Of a DNA stretch of 64,000 bases, positions 1-8,830 are shown piece after piece (the first letter of the stretch is position 1; every line of letters starts with the position of its first letter). The notes beneath the pieces were generated by a model that saw only the letters and a program-made list of their open reading frames with translations, was not told the origin of the DNA and made no database searches. Source of the DNA: Ciceribacter thiooxidans (GTDB lineage Bacteria > Pseudomonadota > Alphaproteobacteria > Rhizobiales > Rhizobiaceae); NCBI RefSeq assembly GCF_014126615.1, contig NZ_CP059896.1, positions 292,001 to 356,000 on the forward strand. The letters are read 5' to 3'. The position numbers were made by a program, and so were the translations under genes.

Positions 1-488
1 TGGGCCATGTTCGTAGTTTCGGATGTGTTCACCATGGTTTTTCCGTCGGGGCTTATGCCCATCCCTTCCGGCTCCACGCCGACCGGGATTTCGGCAAGCA
101 CGGTCTTCTGCTCCACATCGATCACGGTGACGAGGTTGTCGTCTTCGTTGGCGACGTAGAGCGTCTTGCCGTCAGGCGACAGGACGAAGAGTTCCGGGTC
201 CGGCCCGGATGGCAGGCTGCCGACGATTTCGTGGGTCGCCGTGTCGATGATCTCCACGGTATCGTCGTCGCTGGCGCATACGTAAAGGAACTTGCCGTCG
301 CGGGAGACGGTAATTCCCCGGGGACGCTGTCCGACATTGATCGTCTTGACCGGCTCCATCGCGTCGGAGTCGATGATGGTCACCGTGTTGTCCTTTTCGT
401 TGGACACGTAGACCGCATTCGCCCAGGCGGGCTGGGCGATGACCGTCGCCACGGCGGCGCAATAGAGCTGCCTGAGAAGTCCTTGCAT
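1..488 (-). CDS. YVTN beta-propeller protein, PQQ-alcohol-oxidation associated (partial)
   Basis: The first 162 residues are visible and the gene runs off the left edge. Residues 1-23 form a signal peptide ending PAWA, so the product should be periplasmic. After it come repeated propeller blades of about 42 residues with the marks VSRDGKFLYV, LSPDGKTLYV and ISPDGKTM, each followed by a VxIID or VIDV strand. This is the pattern of the beta-propeller family found beside PQQ-dependent alcohol dehydrogenases. It lies 22 bases downstream of the frameshifted binding protein, on the same strand, and the two are probably one operon. The family link to PQQ-dependent catabolism is established knowledge; the ligand is unknown and no dehydrogenase gene is inside the window. 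Confidence 0.8.
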   Translation of the reverse strand, partial: MQGLLRQLYCAAVATVIAQPAWANAVYVSNEKDNTVTIIDSDAMEPVKTINVGQRPRGITVSRDGKFLYVCASDDDTVEIIDTATHEIVGSLPSGPDPELFVLSPDGKTLYVANEDDNLVTVIDVEQKTVLAEIPVGVEPEGMGISPDGKTMVNTSETTNMA

Positions 489-510
489 TCCTCTCCTCCT
501 CCCACTCTTC

Positions 511-1721
511 CTATTTCAGCTTGCACTTGGTTTCGGGCCGGTCGACACCGAGAGTATCGAGCTCCGAGAATTGATGGAGGAAACCGTCCTGGGGAGAGGT
601 CGAGACGACGCCGCGGCCGTCGCCCAGCAGGATGGGCTGGCGCAACTGCCAGTTCCAGGTGCGGAAGGTGACCTTCTGCCCCTTGAACGCGGCGATCGAG
701 AAGTCGTCCGACTTTATGAAGGCTTCGATCTTCCCGGCATCGTTTCCTTGCGTGCGGGTCGCCGCTTCGCCGAGGATGCGCACCGCCGTCCACGCCTGCA
801 TGTCCTTGGACAGCATGCGCCTGCCGGTTGCCTTGGAGAAACGATTCTGGATCTGCGATCCGCCCCACTGTTCACTGGCCGGATGCCAGCTTGAAGGGAT
901 GAGCCCGGCGGTGCCGGCGACTGGGCGCGGTGTCCACGTGCGGTACGGGACATAACTGCCGAACACTTCGCTCTCGTCGGCAACGATGACGACGTCATGC
1001 TCCGGGAGGTTCTGGGTGAAGACGGGCATCTGGCGCTGTACCTGGATGACGCCCGTATCGGTACGGCGGGCCGAGCCTGTATCCTTGTAGAGGCGCTCCT
1101 CGACGATCGTCGCACCGAAGCGCGTGGCAGCGCGACGGATCGCGTCGGCATAAAGCTGGTCGCGCTCGTGGGAGCCGTAGAGCAGCACCCATTTGCGCCA
1201 TTGCTTCCACACCAGATACTGCGCGAGGCCATCGGCCAGCATGCTTCGGGTCGGCGCAGTGTGGAACACATTCGAGCGGCATTCCTCCTCGCGCAACACG
1301 TCGTCGGTGGCGCCGACGTTGAAAAGGAGAGCGCCGTTTTCGCGCGCGAGGTCGGCGATCGAGAGCAATTGCGCGGCGGAGATATCGGTCAGCACGAATT
1401 TGTCGCCGCGCGCGAGCATCTCCTTGAATGTGGCGACTACGTCTGCCTCGAACTTGACCTCCACGACGTCGAGACTGAACGACTGGCCGAGGAATTTTCC
1501 GGTCGTGTTGTTGTCGTTGATCGCGACGTTCGCACCGGCCACGCCCTCGTCGCGCGGGGGACGTCAAGGATCGACAGCGCCAGTTGCGGTTCGTAAGCGC
1601 GCAGGTAACCGATGCTGATTTTGGTCGGCGTCGGCGAGGCGCCGGTATCCTGCGCGCGAAGGTCCGTCGCATTGACGAGCAGCAAAAAAAAGCCCAATAA
1701 AAACGCGAGAGTTTCAGGCAC
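511..1721 (-). pseudogene. ABC-type substrate-binding protein of PQQ-alcohol-dehydrogenase systems, frameshifted
   Basis: The reading frame begins at a GTG (1719-1721) preceded by GGAGAG. It gives a signal peptide (VPETLAFLLGFFLLLVNA, cleavage near LRAQ) and the typical start KISIGYLRAYEPQLALSILDVP. The frame is then lost and continues in another frame as RDEGVAGANVAINDNNTTG, running intact to the stop at 511. The break lies at the G5 run 1556-1560: one extra base would restore VPPRDEGVAG. The product resembles the periplasmic branched-chain-amino-acid-type binding proteins that accompany PQQ alcohol dehydrogenases. Everything outside the break looks functional, so either a recent mutation or a base-calling error could explain it. 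The gene is divergent from the H4MPT operon, with 170 bases between. Confidence 0.8.
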
Positions 1722-1878
1722 CGTGCTCTCCGCAGCAAAACCACTTTCTACGCCGTCACGCGAGTGACGACGGCTGATGCAGTAAAGGTGCCCAACTTGT
1801 TTTTATACAACCTATCCGCAATCTCAAGCCTCGATTTACGCTTTTCTCGTCGCCCGGGAGACGCTAACCCTTTCGTGC

Positions 1879-1884
1879 GAGGAG
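1879..1884 (+). promoter_or_regulatory. Ribosome binding site deciding the start of the first H4MPT gene
   Basis: GAGGAG stands 7 bases before ATG 1892. A TTG at 1889 lies in frame directly before it but is only 4 bases from the site, so ATG 1892 is preferred. Confidence 0.6.
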
Positions 1885-1891
1885 AATTTTG

Positions 1892-3076
1892 ATGACCAAG
1901 ATGTTGGCGAGTGTTCGGAACCGCCAGGAAGCTGAAGTTGCCCTGCAGATCGGCGCCGATATTATCGATCTCAAGGAGCCGTCGCGCGGTGCGCTCGGCG
2001 CCGTCGAGACCAAGGAGATCGCCGAGATCGTCGCTTTCGTGAAAGGCCGCCGGCTCACCAGCGCCGCTTCGGGTGATCTGCCCATGGATGCGGAGGCAGT
2101 GCGCGCAAAGGTCGAAGAGTTGGCCTCGACCGGTGTCGATTTCATCAAGATCGGCTTCTTGCCGTCAGAACGACTCGCGGATTGTGCAACGGCGGTTTCC
2201 GGCATTGCGGCGCGTCAGAAGCTTGTGGCGGTTCTCTTCGCCGATCATATGTATCCCGTAAACGTGCTCGACGTGTTCGCTGAAGCGGGCTTCCACGGCG
2301 TGATGATCGACACGGCTGACAAGACGAAGGGTCGGCTGCTCCAGCATCTGAGTACCGACCGGATAGGCACCTTCGTCGCTGATTGTCATGCCCGCGGACT
2401 CACCTCCGGTCTTGCCGGCTCGTTGGAGGCGCCAGACGTCCCGCGGCTTCTTGCCTATAATCCTGATTTCATCGGCTTCCGGGGTGCACTTTGCAGCAAT
2501 CTGGAGCGCGGCGCGGCGATTGATCGCGACGCGGCGTTGAAGGTGCGGGCGCTGATCCCGGAGGAACAGCCTGCGGATACGCAATCACGCGTCGATTACA
2601 AGCTGCTCGCCGCGCGCGGGTACTTTCCGGATGCGTCCGAACTCGGCCTCGGGACCGACAAGATCTTCGTGCGGGACTTTGTTCTTCCGGTGGAAATCGG
2701 AGCCTACAGCTTTGAGCACGGCAAAACGCAGCGAATGCGCTTCGACGTGACGGCGGATGTCTTGCGGGTCACCCGCAACCCCGAGGACATGCGGCACGTC
2801 GTCTCCTACGACATCATCATGGATGGCATCCGCTCACTCGTTGCGCGCGGCCATGTCGAGCTGGTCGAAACGCTGGCCGAGCAGATCGCCGCGTTCGTGC
2901 TCGAGAATCCGCGTGTGACCAATGTCGTCGTGCGGGCGGAAAAGCTGGAGCTCGGCCCGGGTGGCGTCGGGGTGATCATCGAGCGCAAGCAGGACCGGCA
3001 GAATGCAGTGAGGGCGGGGGAGAGATCCGGCGGGCAGGCGGCTGGCCGACAGGGGCAGGGAGCCCTGCCGTCATGA
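1892..3076 (+). CDS. MfnB-type (5-formylfuran-3-yl)methyl phosphate synthase fused to a dihydroneopterin-aldolase-like domain
   Basis: This 394-residue protein has two parts. Residues 1-240 are the DUF556/MfnB TIM-barrel fold, with lysines in DLKEP (K28) and FIKIGF (K86) at the positions expected for the catalytic lysines of the archaeal enzyme. MfnB condenses two triose phosphates into the furan precursor of methanofuran. Residues 255-365 match the FolB/dihydroneopterin aldolase family (KIFVRDFVLPVEIGAYSFEHGK), which acts in pterin synthesis. The last 30 residues are low-complexity Gly/Gln/Arg. It heads a five-gene operon in which every junction overlaps; its stop shares ATGA with the next gene. 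One chain would thus carry steps for both methanofuran and the H4MPT pterin. Fold calls are firm; the activity of each half is inferred. Confidence 0.85.
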   Translation: MTKMLASVRNRQEAEVALQIGADIIDLKEPSRGALGAVETKEIAEIVAFVKGRRLTSAASGDLPMDAEAVRAKVEELASTGVDFIKIGFLPSERLADCATAVSGIAARQKLVAVLFADHMYPVNVLDVFAEAGFHGVMIDTADKTKGRLLQHLSTDRIGTFVADCHARGLTSGLAGSLEAPDVPRLLAYNPDFIGFRGALCSNLERGAAIDRDAALKVRALIPEEQPADTQSRVDYKLLAARGYFPDASELGLGTDKIFVRDFVLPVEIGAYSFEHGKTQRMRFDVTADVLRVTRNPEDMRHVVSYDIIMDGIRSLVARGHVELVETLAEQIAAFVLENPRVTNVVVRAEKLELGPGGVGVIIERKQDRQNAVRAGERSGGQAAGRQGQGALPS

Positions 3077-3711
3077 AGCCGCTGGTCGTGAAACTGGGAG
3101 GAAGCACGGCCGGCAGCAACGAGATGCAGCAATGGATCGATCTCCTCGCGGATGCTTCCTTGCCTTTGGTTCTGGTGCCTGGGGGCGGTGCTTTTGCAGA
3201 CCATATACGGGCGATGCAGAAGCCGCTCGGCTATTCCGACGAGGCTGCTCATGACATGGCGATTCTTGCGATGGACCAGTTCGGCCTTGTCGTCGCCGAG
3301 CGGAGCGAGCGGTTCCGGCCAAGTATGACGATCCGTGACATGGAGCAGGCGTGGAACGCCGGTCTCGTGCCGGTCTGGCTGCCGTCGACAATGACGCGCG
3401 GAGCGCCCGACATCCTGCGATCATGGCGCGTAACCTCCGACTCACTGGCCGCCTGGCTGGCCGGGCGTATCGGGGCTGAAAGTCTTCTCCTGATCAAGCA
3501 GGCGACGATTGATCCCGCCGAGATGGAGCTGGATACGCTCGTGGCCCGGCACTTGGTCGACGACTACCTGCCACGTGCCCTGGATGATGAAACGAAGCTT
3601 TACCTTGCGGGGCCGGAAAGCCTGGGAAGTGCGCGGGATGTTCTTGCTGCTTCGGACGTTCCGGGCCGTCTCGTTGTCCGCGAGGCACTCGAGGAGGTTC
3701 TCGGGTCATGA
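3073..3711 (+). CDS. Amino acid kinase family protein, MfnE-like aminomethylfuran phosphate kinase
   Basis: The 212-residue product opens with VVKLGGS and has VPGGGAFAD near residue 37, the phosphate-binding glycine loops of the aspartokinase/uridylate-kinase fold. LLLIKQA follows near residue 140. In archaea the homologue MfnE phosphorylates aminomethylfuran phosphate to the diphosphate during methanofuran synthesis, and methylotrophs keep a relative in their H4MPT clusters. Here it directly follows the MfnB fusion with a 4-base ATGA overlap, and overlaps the flavoprotein gene by 4 bases at its end, so translation is probably coupled. Assignment to the methanofuran-analogue branch rests on context and family; substrate specificity cannot be read from the sequence. 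Confidence 0.82.
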   Translation: MKPLVVKLGGSTAGSNEMQQWIDLLADASLPLVLVPGGGAFADHIRAMQKPLGYSDEAAHDMAILAMDQFGLVVAERSERFRPSMTIRDMEQAWNAGLVPVWLPSTMTRGAPDILRSWRVTSDSLAAWLAGRIGAESLLLIKQATIDPAEMELDTLVARHLVDDYLPRALDDETKLYLAGPESLGSARDVLAASDVPGRLVVREALEEVLGS

Positions 3712-4259
3712 CGCGTCTCGAAACGCCGCGCTGGGCCTGGGTGTTGACCGGCTCCGGACACTTCTTCGTTGAAAGTTTCGAGCTTATCCATGCGCTTACG
3801 CACTGCGATATCTTCGTGTCGAAGGCTGCGGCCGAGGTGCTGCGGATGTACAAGCTGAAGCTGGATTTCCCGGATACCATGCGGGTGCTGCACGACAAGA
3901 CGGCAAGCTCGGTCCCCGTCGGGAGCTTCTATCACGGTGTCTACCACACCGTGGTCATCGCACCCGCAACCTCCAACACGGTCGCTAAATGTGTCGTCGG
4001 TATTTCCGACACCTTGGCGACGAACGTCTATGCGCAGGCCGGAAAATGCCGAGTGCCGTCCATCGTCTTTGCCTGCGATACCGCGCCTGAACTCGAAACC
4101 ATGGCGCCGGGCGGGCTGGTGAAGGTCTATCCTCGCCGGATCGATCTCGAAAACACCGACAAGCTCAAGACCTTCGAGCGTACGCAGGTTGTCGAATCGC
4201 TGGCCGAGCTGAGGCTTGCGATTGCACATCGCAAGGAGGCACTTGCCGGCGATGGTTGA
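3708..4259 (+). CDS. Flavoprotein of the H4MPT cluster, possible dihydromethanopterin reductase component
   Basis: The 183-residue protein has the flavodoxin-like HFCD/archaeoflavoprotein layout: an N-terminal strand ending TGSGHFF, a central VVIAPATSNTVAKCVVGISD (the flavin-binding APAT-N motif of this family) and a conserved IVFACDTAPE segment. Relatives occur in methylotroph H4MPT gene sets and in archaea, where related flavoproteins reduce dihydromethanopterin to H4MPT. The starting ATG overlaps the kinase stop by 4 bases. The FMN-binding flavoprotein call is well supported; the role as the last reductive step of cofactor synthesis is an inference from family and location. Confidence 0.8.
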   Translation: MTRLETPRWAWVLTGSGHFFVESFELIHALTHCDIFVSKAAAEVLRMYKLKLDFPDTMRVLHDKTASSVPVGSFYHGVYHTVVIAPATSNTVAKCVVGISDTLATNVYAQAGKCRVPSIVFACDTAPELETMAPGGLVKVYPRRIDLENTDKLKTFERTQVVESLAELRLAIAHRKEALAGDG

Positions 4260-5649
4260 ACATCTCGTCTTCCTGACCGGACATCTGGCGAAGATCAGGC
4301 TCGAGAACGTTCTCGCCGGGCTGGAGAAGAGGGATTTCACCTATGATATCGTCGACATCGGCGTGAAAGTCGCGGCGCTGATGACCGAAGAGATCATTAA
4401 ACGGCGGCTCAAGTGTCCTTCCGGCGCGGATCGCGTCGTTCTGCCCGGGCGTTTTCGGGGCGACATTGAGCGACTGACGGCGGAATTCGGCGTCCGCTTT
4501 GTCCGGGGACCCGATGAGATCGCTGATCTGCCGGCCTTTCTCGGACGCAAGGGCAGGGCGATCGACCTTTCCCGGCATGACGTGCGGATATTTGCCGAGA
4601 TTGTCGACGCTTCGGCGCTTCCGCTGGACGTTCTGCTGGAGCGTGCCCGCGCCCTGGCTGCGGCAGGAGCCGACGTCATCGATCTCGGATGTCTGCCCGA
4701 TACGCCTTTCGGGCACTTGCAGGAAGCCATTCGGCGCCTGAAGGCGGAGGGGCTTTCCGTCAGCGTCGATTCCGCCGATCTCGCCGAACTGGAGGCGGCG
4801 GCCGAGGCGGGCGCGGATTTTCTCCTGAGTCTTACGGAACACACGCTTGATCTTGCCATCCGTCACAAGGTCACGCCGGTCCTGATCCCTGCCATTCCGG
4901 GTGATCTCGACTCTCTCGGGCGTGTCATCGAGATGGCGCGCGAGGCGGGCATCGACTTCATCGTCGATCCGGTCCTCGATCCCATCCATTTCGGTTTTGC
5001 AGCTTCGCTCGGCCGCTTCATCGAGGCGCGCCGGCGCTGGCCGGACGCCCCGATGCTGATGGGCACGGGGAACCTGACCGAGCTCACGGATGCGGATTCC
5101 TCCGGCGTTACGGCCGTGCTTCTCGGCCTTTGTTCCGAGCTCTCGATCGGCAACGTGCTGGTCGTCAATGTCAGCCCGCACACCGTGCGCACGGTGGAAG
5201 AGCATGATCGCGCGCGGCGGATTATGCATGCGGCGAAGCGTGACGGTGCTCTGCCGAAGGGCTACGATCAGGGGCTGCTGCAGGTGCATGATCGCAAGCC
5301 GTTTCCCTTTACGACGAATGACATCGAGGCTCTGGCGAACACTGTCCGCGACGCCAACTTCCGCATCATGACGGCGGCGGACGGCGTACATGTCTTCAAT
5401 GTGCGGGGCCACCGGACCGGACAGGATGTGTTCTCCTTCTTTCCCGATCTCAACGTTGCTACCGACGGTGCGCACGCCTTCTATCTCGGCGCGGAGCTCA
5501 CCAAGGCGGAGATCGCCTGGAAGCTCGGCAAGCGGTACGTACAGGACGAGCCGTTGGCCTGGGGTGTTGCCGTTCCGGAAAAGACAGACGACCGGACGCG
5601 GCTCGCCGAGGCGGGCCACACGCTCCGCGCGAAGAAGGAGGGCAAGTGA
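4252..5649 (+). CDS. Dihydropteroate-synthase-like protein with DUF6513-type N-terminus
   Basis: The 465-residue protein starts MVEHLVFLTGHLAKIRLENV, an N-terminal domain typical of the DHPS-like proteins of methanogens and methylotrophs. From about residue 115 a TIM barrel follows with RARALAAAGADVIDLGCLP, SVDSADLAELEAAAEAGADFLL and DFIVDPVLDP, which resemble the pterin-binding strands of dihydropteroate synthase. ATG 4252 was chosen because AAGGAGG lies 12-18 bases before it; the gene overlaps the flavoprotein by 8 bases and the next by 4. In H4MPT synthesis a DHPS-like step joins the pterin to ribofuranosylaminobenzene phosphate. That makes it the obvious candidate here, but this is an inference. 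Confidence 0.82.
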   Translation: MVEHLVFLTGHLAKIRLENVLAGLEKRDFTYDIVDIGVKVAALMTEEIIKRRLKCPSGADRVVLPGRFRGDIERLTAEFGVRFVRGPDEIADLPAFLGRKGRAIDLSRHDVRIFAEIVDASALPLDVLLERARALAAAGADVIDLGCLPDTPFGHLQEAIRRLKAEGLSVSVDSADLAELEAAAEAGADFLLSLTEHTLDLAIRHKVTPVLIPAIPGDLDSLGRVIEMAREAGIDFIVDPVLDPIHFGFAASLGRFIEARRRWPDAPMLMGTGNLTELTDADSSGVTAVLLGLCSELSIGNVLVVNVSPHTVRTVEEHDRARRIMHAAKRDGALPKGYDQGLLQVHDRKPFPFTTNDIEALANTVRDANFRIMTAADGVHVFNVRGHRTGQDVFSFFPDLNVATDGAHAFYLGAELTKAEIAWKLGKRYVQDEPLAWGVAVPEKTDDRTRLAEAGHTLRAKKEGK

Positions 5650-6209
5650 GCTATATTCGCGAAGTGATCGTGACCACTGTCGATGCCGCCGGCGCTCCCC
5701 ACATTGCGCCGCTCGGCATCATTGCCGAGGGCGACGGCTGGGTGATTGCTCCCTTCCGCCCCTCCCGAACGCTCGATAACCTCGCCGCCGTGCCGTTCGC
5801 CATCGCAAACTATACGGATGACATGCTGGTCTTTGCGGGTTGCCTCACCGGGCGGAAGGACTGGCCGCTCGTACCTGTCGCCGACTGGCCGGTGCCGCGG
5901 CTGCAATCGGCGCTCAGCCATTCACTGCTGCAAGTGGACTCGGTCGATGACGACGGCGGGCGCCCACGGCATTTCTGCAAGGTCGTCGGCGAGGCAATGC
6001 ATGCGCCTTTCACAGGGCTCAACCGAGCCAAGGCCGCCGTGCTGGAACTCGCCATTCTGGTGAGCCGGTTGCACATGCTGCCCAAGGACAAGATCGATCG
6101 GGAGATTGACTATCTCAAGATTGCGATCGACAAGACATCCGGCCCCGACGAGCAGATGGCTTGGAACTGGCTTATGGAGCGGGTCGAGCAGTACCGGGCG
6201 GCAGACTAG
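5646..6209 (+). CDS. DUF447 family protein of the H4MPT cluster
   Basis: The 187-residue product begins SYIREVIVTTVDAAGAPHIAPLGI, the flavin-reductase-like split-barrel start of DUF447, and has the family's FCKVVGEAMHAPFTGLNRAKAAVLELAILVSR region cut here into FCKVVGEAM and GLNRAKAAVLELAILVSR (residues 117-140). The start is GTG, overlapping the DHPS-like stop as GTGA, so it is the last gene of the operon. DUF447 genes recur in methylotroph H4MPT clusters and in archaea, and mutants are known to lose H4MPT-linked growth, but I know of no assigned reaction. Its 3' end overlaps the end of the convergent hydantoinase-like gene by 4 bases. Confidence 0.85.
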   Translation: MSYIREVIVTTVDAAGAPHIAPLGIIAEGDGWVIAPFRPSRTLDNLAAVPFAIANYTDDMLVFAGCLTGRKDWPLVPVADWPVPRLQSALSHSLLQVDSVDDDGGRPRHFCKVVGEAMHAPFTGLNRAKAAVLELAILVSRLHMLPKDKIDREIDYLKIAIDKTSGPDEQMAWNWLMERVEQYRAAD

Positions 6210-7285
6210 ACCACATCCGCAGACTTGCTGATCTGCGCCGCTGCGAGCAAGGCCACGGCCGCGGCCGGCGCCGCCTTGCAGGCCGCGTCGCGCGCAGGTT
6301 CGACGGCGCTGATCAGCGTGCCGAAATCGACAAACGGCCGTTCCAGCCGTGCGGCGAGTCTCCGGATCTGCGGTCGCCCGATGCCGGCGCCAATCACGGG
6401 GGCTCCGCGGGCGAGCCGATGATCGGTCGCGACGCGGAAAGCACCGTCATGCACCATGCGCAACTGATGCTCGCTGAACCAGAGCGCGATGTCGCTCCAC
6501 TCCTCGGTCGAGAGGTCCGGCCCGTCGCGGCCAATCATCCGTGCCAGCCGGCCGATCGATCCGGCGACCGTCTTTTCCCTCCGGTCGGCTGAGGGATACT
6601 GGTCATCCGCCTCGTCGAGCATTCCGAGAATACGCGCGATGTCGGCCGTGTTGGCGAAGTATTCATTCATCAGCGGCGTCATCGTGCCACGAACCGGGAC
6701 AAGATTGGCGATGCCGATCAGTGCCGATCGCGCGAAGCCGGTGTAGACCAGTTCGCCGGACAAGAGGCGTTCCGCGTCGGCATAGCCCGTGTTTGCCACC
6801 TTGCCGTCCCGCAGTGCGACGATATCGGTCGTCGTCGATCCCATGTCGACGAACAGTGCTTCTCCGACCACGCTTGCGGCGAGCGCCGCTGTTGCGTGCC
6901 AGTTCGCGGAGGCGATGTCGGGCGCGAGGCCGCGTGCACGCAGCGTGTCGACAAAGCCTGAACGGCCGGCGTAGATGAACGTGTTCCGGACGCCGAATTC
7001 TTCTTCAATTAGGGTGAGAATACCTTCCACGCCCTCGGATCTGTCGGAAAATCCGTCGGAAAGCTCGGCCGTCATAGTAAAGGCATTTGCCGCACCCGCC
7101 GGAACGTCCGTCCGCAGGGTTCCGATGCCGTTGCGGACCTCTTCGATGCCGAGCCACATGGAAGTCTTCAGCGTGGCCGCATGCGTGATGACGCCGTTCT
7201 CGCAGAGCGCCATCTTCAGATGAGCGCCGCCGATATCCCATCCGGCGACAAAGCGCTTTCCTTCTGCGAATTTCCGGTCTTCCAT
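6206..7285 (-). CDS. Hydantoinase/oxoprolinase-like H4MPT-linked C1 pathway protein
   Basis: The 359-residue protein has the actin-like ATPase marks GWDIGGAHLKMAL near residue 14 and LFVDMGSTTTDIVAL near residue 150, as in hydantoinase A/oxoprolinase proteins. It matches the short family found only in organisms with H4MPT, often named H4MPT-linked C1 transfer pathway protein. A biosynthetic role is presumed; the reaction is not known to me. I chose ATG 7283-7285 (MEDRKFAEG) because AGAGGA lies about 10 bases upstream; an upstream start at 7345 would extend into the divergent HisA-like gene. It is transcribed toward the DUF447 gene. Confidence 0.82.
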   Translation of the reverse strand: MEDRKFAEGKRFVAGWDIGGAHLKMALCENGVITHAATLKTSMWLGIEEVRNGIGTLRTDVPAGAANAFTMTAELSDGFSDRSEGVEGILTLIEEEFGVRNTFIYAGRSGFVDTLRARGLAPDIASANWHATAALAASVVGEALFVDMGSTTTDIVALRDGKVANTGYADAERLLSGELVYTGFARSALIGIANLVPVRGTMTPLMNEYFANTADIARILGMLDEADDQYPSADRREKTVAGSIGRLARMIGRDGPDLSTEEWSDIALWFSEHQLRMVHDGAFRVATDHRLARGAPVIGAGIGRPQIRRLAARLERPFVDFGTLISAVEPARDAACKAAPAAAVALLAAAQISKSADVV

Positions 7286-7316
7286 GGAGCGGTCGTCCTC
7301 TCTGGGGTTTCCGTTC

Positions 7317-8042
7317 GTGCTTATCATTCCGGTTCTCGACATCAAAGATGCTCTCGTTGTCCATGCCCGCTGCGGCGAACGACAGGCGTATCGCGCGATC
7401 GAAACGCCGTTGAGCCTTCGTCCCGTCCTCGAGGATGTCGCGAATGGCTTACGCAGTGTCTATCGCTTTCCCATCTTCTATGTCGCTGATCTCGATGCGA
7501 TCGCTGGCAGTACGGGAGACTGCAGCGCTGCCCTTCGTCTCGCGCATCTGCGTCCGGCGCCGGGAGTCTGGCTCGACGCCGGCTTCCCGAGTTCGGAAAG
7601 CCTTGCGCGTGCGCACGCCTTGCCTGGCGTGGCGCCGGTCGTCGGGTCGGAATCGCTTGCCGACGCCCATTTCCTCGCCCACTTCTCGGCCTATCCTCGC
7701 GCAATTCTCTCTCTCGACTTCCGCGACGAGCAGTTCACTGGACCGGACGAGGTCCTTGCCCGCTCGGACCTCTGGCCCTCCCGCATCATTGTCATGACGC
7801 TTGCCCGCGTCGGTTCTGGAACGGGACCGGATTTCGCCCGGCTTGCAGAGATCAAGGCGAGGGCGGGTGGACGGCAGGTCGTCGCCGCAGGTGGCGTACG
7901 CGACGCGGCAGACCTGAGGCGACTTTCGGACATGGGTATCGCGGCCGCGCTCGTCGCCACGTCCCTTCACGACGGTACCCTGACGCGTGATGTGATTGCC
8001 GGAATGATGGACGGGATGGATGTCGTCGTCGAGGACGGATGA
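7317..8042 (+). CDS. HisA/HisF-related TIM-barrel protein of the H4MPT cluster
   Basis: The 241-residue protein starts VLIIPVLDIKDALVVHA, like HisA-type isomerases, and ends with VVAAGGVRDAADLRRLSDMGIAA, a phosphate-binding strand-loop typical of the HisA/HisF barrel. It is diverged from true HisA and belongs to the relatives kept in methylotroph and methanogen cofactor clusters. GTG 7317 gives the family-like N-terminus; ATG 7284 in the same frame would add 11 residues but lacks a ribosome site. The two 5' ends of this and the divergent hydantoinase-like gene are only about 30 bases apart. A strong hairpin follows the stop. Function is inferred to be in H4MPT or methanofuran synthesis. Confidence 0.8.
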   Translation: MLIIPVLDIKDALVVHARCGERQAYRAIETPLSLRPVLEDVANGLRSVYRFPIFYVADLDAIAGSTGDCSAALRLAHLRPAPGVWLDAGFPSSESLARAHALPGVAPVVGSESLADAHFLAHFSAYPRAILSLDFRDEQFTGPDEVLARSDLWPSRIIVMTLARVGSGTGPDFARLAEIKARAGGRQVVAAGGVRDAADLRRLSDMGIAAALVATSLHDGTLTRDVIAGMMDGMDVVVEDG

Positions 8043-8047
8043 CAGAA

Positions 8048-8075
8048 TGGAAAGAGGGAGACCTCCCTCTTTCCA
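8048..8075 (+). terminator. Hairpin after the HisA-like gene
   Basis: A perfect inverted repeat, TGGAAAGAGGGAG and CTCCCTCTTTCCA with two bases between, lies 5 bases after the stop at 8042. It is followed by CGTTTC, so the T run is weak. It may also work in reverse for leftward transcription leaving fae at 8164. Confidence 0.65.
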
Positions 8076-8163
8076 CGTTTCAGAATCCGAAGATCTTAGC
8101 CAACCGGCGCAACAGGCCATCCGAATTCACAGAGGGCGTGCTCTGTGCGGGGTTGTCTCGTGT

Positions 8164-8676
8164 CTAGGCACCGAAGGGATGCTTGACCTGATCGCGTTGC
8201 GCGGTCGCCTCGGCAGCCGTCGGTTTGCCGGTAACGGCACGCTGGATGGCTTCCTTGGTCGCCCTGTAGTTGAAGTCCTGGATCTTGGCGTCGTCATCCG
8301 CTTCCCAGTGGATGAATACGCCGACGCAGATGAAGACGTCGTCTGCTTCGTCCGCGGGAATGGTGCCGTCCGCGACGCTGTCCTGTACCGCCTTGGCGAC
8401 GCCATACTGGGCGGGACCGAACATCTGGACGGCCTGCTTGGCCCCCTTGATGGTCACCTTGTTGAACATCACGGTGTTGGGTTTGCAAGGCAGATTGGGC
8501 GCAATAACTGCAAGGAGGGAGGTAAATCCGTCCTTGTTGTTCGTCAGGGCATTGCAGAATGCAGACTCGACCGCACTGCCGCGCGGGCCGATGAGAAGGT
8601 CGATATGAGCGACTTCGTTACCGTCGCCAATAAGAGATTCGCCAACCAGAACTTTATTGATTTTTGCCACGGCCAT
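8164..8676 (-). CDS. fae: Formaldehyde-activating enzyme
   Basis: The 170-residue cytoplasmic enzyme condenses formaldehyde with H4MPT to methylene-H4MPT, the entry point of the pathway. The sequence is close to Methylorubrum Fae throughout: [18 protein letters not shown] holds the catalytic histidine (H24), then [36 protein letters not shown] and [15 protein letters not shown] 8674-8676 was chosen because GGGAGG lies 4-9 bases upstream; a longer frame to 8712 lacks such a site. It is the last gene in the leftward C1 run, 154 bases after the CitG-like gene, so it probably also has its own promoter, as expected for a very abundant enzyme. Confidence 0.97.
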   Translation of the reverse strand: MAVAKINKVLVGESLIGDGNEVAHIDLLIGPRGSAVESAFCNALTNNKDGFTSLLAVIAPNLPCKPNTVMFNKVTIKGAKQAVQMFGPAQYGVAKAVQDSVADGTIPADEADDVFICVGVFIHWEADDDAKIQDFNYRATKEAIQRAVTGKPTAAEATAQRDQVKHPFGA

Positions 8677-8830
8677 GTACCTCCCTGTACCGTTCCAAAA
8701 TGGTTTGTCCAAAGATGCCGTACCTTCGAGACACGACGCTCGATGGACAGCTATCCTTGTTCACAGCACCCTTTGTACTCGGGTCGGTTGGCCAGATAGC
8801 AGCAGAAGCCCAATCTTCCGCCGGAGAAAT

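Noticed and set aside
4165..5619. A 484-codon open frame on the minus strand over the DHPS-like gene
   Set aside because: Rich in Arg, Asp and His with no family resemblance; the plus-strand gene has motifs, a ribosome site and operon overlaps.
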